Shown: one piece after another, positions 57,994 to 64,000 of the stretch
Layout of the letters: every line of letters starts with the position of its first letter
How positions within the stretch are numbered: the stretch's first letter is position 1
From: Spiroplasma citri
Lineage (GTDB): Bacteria; Bacillota_I; Bacilli_A; Mycoplasmatales; Mycoplasmataceae
Direction of reading: 5' to 3'
NCBI RefSeq assembly: GCF_001886855.1
Contig: NZ_CP013197.1
Span: forward strand, 1,302,001-1,366,000
DNA: 64,000 nucleotides
Notes under the pieces: model-generated
What the model saw: only the letters and a program-made list of their open reading frames with translations
Told to the model about the DNA's origin: nothing
Database searches by the model: none
Position numbers and translations under genes: made by a program

Positions 57994-60411
57994 CTATTTT
58001 ATAACAAAATTAACAATTTTATTTTTAATAATAACTTCTTTAATAATCTCATGCTTAACTAAAAAGGCTTGAACATTACTATTAGCTTTAGCTAAAACTG
58101 ATAATTCTTCTTCTGATGTATCAAGTGGTACTTCCAATTTAGCACGTAATTTACCATTAACTTGAACTGCAATTATAACCTCATTTTTTTGTAAATATTT
58201 TTCATCATATGTCGGTCATGTTGATAATGCAACCGATGATTGTTGGTTTAATTTTTCTCAAATTTCTTCTGCTAAATGAGGGGCAAATAAACTTAACATT
58301 TTAGTAAACCCTTCAAAATACGGTTGGTAAATCGGTCCTTTTGTTTTATAACAAGCATTAATAAAAACCATTAATTGTGAAATTACTGTATTAAAACTTA
58401 ATTTTTCTAACATTTCTGTTCCTTTTTTAACCATACTATGATAAACAAAATCTAACTCATGATTATTATCTTGCGAAAAATTATTATTTTTAATAAGACG
58501 ATAAACGCGATCTAATCATTTTCGTGCTGAATCTAGCCCATTTGGATTCCATGGCAATGATGCTTCAATTGGTCCCATAAACATTTCATATAAACGTAAT
58601 GTATCAGCTCCATGTGATTTAATAATGTCATCAGGATTAATCACATTTCCTTTTGATTTACTCATTTTTGAACCATCAGTGCCTAAAATCATACCTTGAT
58701 TAACTAATTTATAAAATGGTTCAGAAGTTGGAACTAATTTTTGGTCATATAAAAATTTATGTCAAAAACGTGAATATAATAAATGCAAAACAGCATGTTC
58801 TTGCCCACCAACATATAAATCAACTGGTAATCATTTTTTTAACAAAGCTTGTGCTTTTGTACTACGTAAATCTAACATTTGCTTATCTTCCATTAAAATA
58901 TAGGCTAAATAATATCAACAACTACCTGCTCATTGTGGCATCGTATTAGTTTCTCGGCGTCCTTTTTTCCCTGTCCTATCAACAACAGTTAATCATTCTG
59001 TTGCATTAGCTAATGGTGATTCTCCCGTTTGTGATGGTTTAATATTTGTCATTTTTGGTAATTCCAATGGCAATTCTGTTTCATCAACTAAACTAATTGA
59101 ACCATCTTCTCAATGTATAATTGGGAAAGGCTCTCCTCAATATCGTTGACGAGAAAATAACCAATCACGAAGCTTATAAATAGTTTTAACTTTTGCATTC
59201 CCAGCTGCTGTTAAAACATCAATTGCTTTTTTTGTTGCTTCGTCTGTCATTAAACCATTCAAAAAATCAGAATTAATATGTTTTCCATCTTTATTATGTA
59301 ATTTATTATGATGTTCTCCTTCAATAACATAACTAATTGGTAATTGATATTTTAAAGCAAATAAATAATCCCGATCATCATGACCAGGCACAGCCATTAC
59401 AGCTCCAGTAGCATAAAATGGTAATACATAATCGGCAATTCAAATTGGAATAACTTTTTGATTGATTGGATTAATAGCATAACTACCAATAAACATTCCA
59501 TTTTTTTCTTTACTAATATCTTGACGATCTAAATCACTTTTTTCTTTTGTTGCTGCCAAAAATTTTGTAACAGTTGCTGCATATTCAGGTGTTGTTAATT
59601 TTAACACTAACGGATGTTCAGGCGCTAAAACAAGATACTCAACACCAAAAATTGTATCAGCACGAGTTGTAAAAACATTAATGCTTTCTGTATTATTTTG
59701 TACCGCAAACTTAATTTCAACACCAACTGATTTTCCAATTCAATTTCGTTGTAACTCTTTAACGGATTCTAATCAATCAACCTCATCTAACCCTGCTAAT
59801 AATTTTTCTGCATATGCAGTAATTTTTAACACTCATTGTCGCATTGGTTTTTTTAAAACTGGAAAATGTCCACGTTCAGAAACCATTTTCCCATTAATAT
59901 TCAAAACTTCTTCATTAGCTAAGACTGTCCCTAATTCAGGACATCAATTAACATCAACATCACGCATCTCAGCTAATCCATTTTGATATAACAATTCAAA
60001 AATTAATTGTGTTGTTTTAAAAAACTCTGGTGAAGAAGTATTAACTTCTTTTTCATAGTCATAACTAAACCCAAGTGCTTTTAATTGGTTACGAAAATTA
60101 GCAATGTTTTGCAAAGTAAATTCCGCTGGATTATTCCCTGTTTGTAAAGCATATTGTTCAGCTGGTAAACCAAATGCATCCCAACCAATTGGATGCAAAA
60201 CGTCATAACCTTGCAATTTTCGCATACGACTAATTACATCAGTTGCGACATATCCTTTTGGATGCCCAACATGTAAACCCGCTCCTGATGGATATGGAAA
60301 CATATCTAAAATATAAGCTTTTTGCTCTGAATTATTTGTTGTTTTAAAAGTTTGATGTTCTTCTCAATATTGTTGTCATTTTTGTTCAATTGCTTTATGC
60401 GAAAATTCCAT
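57994..60411 (-). CDS. leuS: leucyl-tRNA synthetase
   Basis: 805 residues, normal length. Class I signatures: HVGHPKGY (HIGH, ~45) and KMSKSKGN (KMSKS, ~578, near 58650). The editing (CP1) domain and C-terminal tRNA-binding domain are present. Start ATG 60409-60411 reads [18 protein letters not shown]. Many TGA Trp codons. Own promoter TATAAT (60445-60450) with extended TG. Confidence 0.97.
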
Positions 60412-60444
60412 CTTTATTACCCTCTCTAAATTTTTATCCTTTTA

Positions 60445-60450
60445 ATTATA
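60445..60450 (-). promoter_or_regulatory. leuS promoter -10
   Basis: TGTTATAAT on the minus strand, an extended -10, 34 bases before the leuS start. No strong -35. Confidence 0.55.
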
Positions 60451-60506
60451 ACATTGTTCCGAAATTTGTTAGTAATTTAAGCACTATTAATTAAATTTTA
60501 TTAGCG

Positions 60507-60512
60507 TATAAT
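60507..60512 (+). promoter_or_regulatory. nitroreductase promoter -10
   Basis: TATAAT in GCGTATAATAAAT, 36 bases before the start, with GGGGGAAAATC as ribosome site. The divergent leuS promoter is 57 bases away. Confidence 0.6.
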
Positions 60513-60547
60513 AAATTTATAAATAAATTACAGAATGGGGGAAAATC

Positions 60548-61189
60548 ATGAGCGTTCAAGAAGCAGCAAAATTTCGAAAAGCAATTAAAATCTATGATAA
60601 ATCAAAAGCAGTTAGTGAAAGTGATTTAAAAACAATTTTAGCAACTGGAGCTTTAGCACCAAGTTCTAATGGCTTAGAACCAGTAAAAGTTATTATTATC
60701 AAAGACCAAAAATTAAAAGAGCAAGCAGCATTAAGCTGTTTTATGCCTGGTAATCAACAAAAAGTAAAAGATGCTCCAATTTTAGCGTTACTACTAGGAA
60801 CAAATGGTGATTATTTGACATCTGAAGAATTTTTAACAAATCGCTTAGGGCGAATTTTTAGTGGTGAAACATTAAAAACAAATGTACGAGGAATGAGTAA
60901 TTACTTAAAAAGTTATCCAAGTCCAGATATGTTTTCTGATGAACAAACACATCTTGTTGCTAGTTTTATGGCTTTACAAGCTGCTGATTTAAAAATTGGA
61001 TCAAGTATTATGGGGGGAATTACGCCGCTGCAAGCAGCCTCACTCTTTACAGAACATAATATTGTTGATCCAAAAAAATGACATTTATCGCTAGGAATGC
61101 TATTTGGATATTATATGTTAAAGGAAAAAGCTTCCCTCGCTTACGAATTGCTGAGGATGAATTTGTTAGCATTTTTTAAACTTAATTAA
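60548..61189 (+). CDS. nitroreductase family protein, C-terminus probably frameshifted
   Basis: 213 residues. FRKAIKIYDKSKAVSE and LAPSSNGLEPVKV are the FMN-binding start of the family, KDAPILALL and MALQAADLKIGS follow. After residue ~190 a one-base or two-base shift near 61110-61120 replaces the expected end. In the other frame one reads KSFPRLRIAEDEFV up to TAA 61177-61179, a natural NfsB-type C-terminus. It may be a recent mutation or a sequence error. Confidence 0.8.
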
Positions 61190-61223
61190 TAAAAATTTTA
61201 CTAAAAATAAATTTAATTATCTA

Positions 61224-61640
61224 ATGAAAACATCTCTTAAAAATTTTTGAATTATTAGTTTAATTACTAATATTATTTTTTTATTAATCCAAGTTAGCAT
61301 CATGATTCCACTAATATTATGTCAAAAACAATTACAATTAAGCAATAGTGACTTATCCCAAATTTTCTTTGGTATTTTAATTGCTATTATTTTAGTAATG
61401 TTCATTACTAACTGAATTCTAGTTAAAAATCCACTGCGAAAACTAAATGTAACAAAAGAATTAGCGCCCTGACAAGCAGACCTTGGTTTTCATATTATTA
61501 CAAAATATTCACATTTAAAAACTGAATATAATGGTTATGTCTGATATTTAAAGAAAAAAGGTTTTATTCTGCTTGCTACACTTGGAATTAATTTTGGTTA
61601 TTCTTTAATTTGTGCTGCTGTGTTTTCTATTTTAGGATAA
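61224..61640 (+). CDS. integral membrane protein (138 aa)
   Basis: Three hydrophobic segments (residues ~10-30, ~45-62, ~115-135) and a central charged loop. Many Trp are TGA. ATG without a strong ribosome site, 35 bases after the nitroreductase stop. Followed by a long AT hairpin terminator at 61686-61733. No family recognised. Confidence 0.6.
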
Positions 61641-61685
61641 AATAAAAGATATTTTTTGCTATTTTATAAACTACTTTTAAATAAA

Positions 61686-61733
61686 AAAACACTTAAATTA
61701 TATTTAAAAAATTTAATATAATTTAAGTGTTTT
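61686..61733 (+). terminator. long AT-rich hairpin terminator
   Basis: ACACTTAAATTATATT pairs with AATATAATTTAAGTGT over about 16 bases, then TTTTATTT. Confidence 0.8.
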
Positions 61734-61894
61734 ATTTGAAATTTTTTTTATTGTAAAATGTCTTTTTTAATTTTATAAGAAGCACTATTTAGATATGTTA
61801 GATTATAGTTATTGATTTAATAAATCTTTTATTTAAAAAAGGTCATTAATATATCTTCATTAAATTAAACATTATACATTAAAGATTAAATATT
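61734..61894. other. AT-rich intergenic stretch
   Basis: I see no gene, hairpin or repeat that can be supported. Confidence 0.5.
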
Positions 61895-62010
61895 CTATTT
61901 TGAAATTTTTGTTTCTTCTTTTTGTTTTTTTGTAGCTTCTTTACGAGCTAAGATTTTCGCCACTTTTTTTATGCCATTAAACAACGGCGTTTTTTCATTG
62001 ACATTGCCAT
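61895..62010 (-). pseudogene. short basic protein, frameshifted
   Basis: ATG after AAAGGAG reads MAMSMKK and stops after 13 codons. One extra A in the A run would continue TPLFNGIKKVAKILARKEA to TAG 61895-61897 (38 residues). The basic, helical, Lys/Ala-rich sequence resembles small ribosome-associated or lipid-interacting proteins. Tentative. Confidence 0.4.
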
Positions 62011-62053
62011 TTTGTATTCACTTTCTCCTTTTTAAATTATTAGTAAAACTTTG

Positions 62054-62365
62054 TTAACTTAATAAATCTTGTTCAATTTCGTTAGCAGTTACAAATCCTG
62101 TTTTACGTTTTAATTCTTTTCCGTTTTGAAAGGTAATTAATGTCGGAATTGATAAAATTCCATAATTTTGAGCAAGATCTTGTAAAACATCAACATTAAC
62201 TTTAATAAAATTAACATCACTACGCGTTTTTGCTAATTCATTAATTATTGGAGCAATCATTTTACATGGTCCACATCAATCAGCATAAAAATCAACGCAA
62301 GTTAATTTTTCATCACCAATTGTTTTTTCAAATTCATCAATACTTTTTATTTCATTTACAGCCAT
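62054..62365 (-). CDS. trxA: thioredoxin
   Basis: 103 residues, the full thioredoxin fold, with the active site DWCGPCKM (first Trp TGA), cis-Pro in SIPTLITF and FQNGKELKR. It reduces disulfides with thioredoxin reductase. Start ATG 62363-62365 with AGGAGAGAATTAAA. Confidence 0.95.
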
Positions 62366-62419
62366 TTTAATTCTCTCCTTTACTGAATTCTCTTGCTTTT
62401 TTATCATATCATAAAAGTA

Positions 62420-63229
62420 CTACTTTTTTAAGAAAAGCTGTTGCAAATATTTTGCTGGTCCATTTTCACGATTTGATAATGTTACTTCATTTGCCATTGT
62501 TTTTAACTCATTAATCGCATTGCCAACCGCAATTCCAACACCAGCTTGGCGAATTAATTCAAGGTCATTATAAGAATCACCAAATGAATAAGTTTGACTA
62601 ATATCAATTCCAATATGATGTGATAAAAATTGCAAGGCACTGCCTTTTGAAATCCCCTTACAAGCAATCTCAAAAACACGATTATTATATTGGGTAATAT
62701 CTAATTGCGGTAATAATTGTCGTAACTTTGTCATTAATTCATTAGCAGCTTTATCATCTAAGGAGTGATGGGCAATAACACTAGCATGCGTAATGTCTTC
62801 TGTAATATCAGTCACCTTGGTAATAATTTTATATTTTGTTCGCATTATTTTTGATCAATAATAAGAATTATCACCATATTCGTAAACATAAGTACTATTA
62901 TTACTAAAAAAATGAACTTTATATTTTCGATAAGTAAATTCAAAAATGGTTTTAATTTCTGCTGTTGTAAAAATCATCATCCATAAAAAACTATTAGTTT
63001 TAAAAGAGTAAGCGCTAGCCCCGTTGTTTGCCAAAACATAACCATCATATTTATGAACTTTTAGTTTTCGCGCTTGGCGAATTGCATCGTTTGCTAGGCG
63101 TCCTGTTGTAACAACAAAAGGGATTCCTTTTTTTTGAATTGAATTAACTGTTTTTTTTGTTAACCGACTAAACCGATGATTATCGTTTAATAAAGTTCCA
63201 TCCAAATCAGAAAAAACTGCTTTTTTCAT
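62420..63229 (-). CDS. Cof-type HAD-superfamily phosphatase
   Basis: 269 residues. The nucleophile motif FSDLDGTLL (residues 6-14), TTGR (~41), late Lys (GISKG) and GDSYNDLELI with GIAVGNA are the Cof-type IIB HAD signatures. Likely a sugar-phosphate or nucleotide phosphatase. Trp codon TGA near the middle. Confidence 0.93.
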
Positions 63230-63609
63230 CTAATTATGCTCCTTTCTTTTTCCTCAAAACTTGTATGATTACATTATTTAAAAATATTGATCAAACATTA
63301 ATTTTATAGTTTTAATTATAGTAGAAAATGTTTAAATTTAAAAATTTTTTATAAATTATAAGCTTTAATTTTATCTAATGAATTATGTAAAATGAAGTGC
63401 AACAAATCTTTATTAATTAAATAATATAATAAAAATTACAAAAATCAACCATAAATTTAAAAAAATTAAAAATATTTTAATTTTTCTTTTATTTTATCAA
63501 TATTTAAACAAACTAAAAAATAATTTATTAATTTTAATTAATAAATATGTATTTTATTATTTTAATGACATATTTTATGAGTTAATGTACATTTTTAAAT
63601 ATTTATTGT
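63230..63609. other. AT-rich stretch containing a possible IS30 end
   Basis: 380 bases without a gene. TGAAGTGCAACAAATC (63393-63408) is an exact match, inverted, to 7175-7190 next to the plectrovirus prophage. It could be a terminal repeat of the IS30 element that starts at the window edge. Confidence 0.45.
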
Positions 63610-64000
63610 TTATATATTCTGCAAAAACATTTCTTTAGCACTTATTCAATTTAAACACGGTCGGAGTTTTTCATTTATTACATTATTAACTACTCAATCA
63701 ATTCGTTTTTGACTAACATTATTAAAATCAGTTCCAGGAGGAAATCATTTTCTAAACTCACCATTTATATTTTCAATTAGAGGTTTTTGACGAGGTTTAC
63801 CAGCGTCACAAAAATATACTTGTGTTTCAACAAATATTTCCATTTCTCGTCATTCACTAAATTCTTTACCTCTATCTGTTATTATTCCTTTTATTTTTCC
63901 AATTAAATTATTATTTATAACAATATCTTTAAACTTTTTCTCAACTTCCCTAGTAGTATGATTTTCTAATTTTATTGCAAAATATTTTTTACTTGATTGT
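63610..64000 (-). mobile_element. IS30-family transposase, partial (C-terminal part)
   Basis: Runs from the window end to TAA 63610-63612. TDRGKEF and GKPRQKPLIENINGEFRKWFPPGT contain the second Asp and the Glu of the IS30 DDE core. The N-terminal helix-turn-helix is outside. SpV1 plectroviruses carry an IS30-like transposase, so this may be another virus-related copy. Confidence 0.88.

Noticed and set aside
58716..58949. Plus-strand 77-codon ORF
   Set aside because: Antisense to leuS.

Overview
The base composition (very AT-rich), the many in-frame TGA codons that fall where tryptophan is expected (mollicute code 4), the filamentous plectrovirus-type (SpV1-like) genes and the set of housekeeping genes point to the chromosome of a Spiroplasma, probably of a plectrovirus-carrying lineage such as the citri/poulsonii group. 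The species cannot be fixed from the window alone. All gene calls below read TGA as Trp, so many genes span several TGA-delimited fragments.

Layout. (1) 1-7.1 kb: a degraded, mostly minus-strand plectrovirus prophage (large virion protein, Zot-like ATPase, small membrane proteins, likely major coat protein). Its left end is folded into a perfect 903-bp inverted repeat. (2) 7.1-15.6 kb, minus strand: the fructose operon fruR-fruA-fruK and the rimP-nusA-ylxR-ylxQ-infB translation/transcription operon. (3) 15.6-17.6 kb, plus strand: a second plectrovirus fragment with an 81-bp tandem repeat array and a small inverted-repeat element. (4) 17.7-46.4 kb, plus strand: a tailed, HK97-type siphovirus-like prophage. 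Its early block holds a DNA methyltransferase, many small Cys-rich or acidic proteins, a DUF1351-like protein, a PD-(D/E)XK nuclease, SSB, RecT and an HNH nuclease. The late block holds TerS, TerL, portal, a protease-capsid fused ORF, head completion genes, major tail protein, a frameshifted tail chaperone, tape measure, Dit and baseplate or fibre genes. Between them lie structured RNAs, two Panacea/SocA-type toxin-antitoxin-like loci and six copies of one strong promoter. I see no integrase, repressor or endolysin; the lack of an endolysin fits a wall-less host. (5) 46.4-48.5 kb: a lipoprotein gene, a Cys-cluster protein and an ISLre2/UPF0236 transposase. (6) 48.8-64 kb, host genes mainly on the minus strand: an SNF transporter, a membrane-anchored HExxH protease, an ogt pseudogene, a decayed ADP-ribosyltransferase plus PA-like binary toxin locus, an EIIB-like membrane protein lacking its cysteine, nadK, a YwaF-like membrane protein, leuS, a nitroreductase, trxA, a HAD phosphatase and a partial IS30 transposase at the right edge.

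The most interesting material is in the tailed prophage. Three transcription units each consist of a 23-25 bp perfect inverted repeat around a roughly 120-nt interior whose centre differs between copies, with a terminator behind and, for two of them, a dedicated phage promoter in front. Two longer RNAs share a 50-nt domain closed by stems with compensatory changes. A 287-bp near-perfect inverted repeat links the tail protein C-terminus to a lipoprotein on the opposite strand, which suggests phase variation, domain exchange or superinfection exclusion. The frameshifted toxin locus at 53.1-55.5 kb is the other notable discovery.
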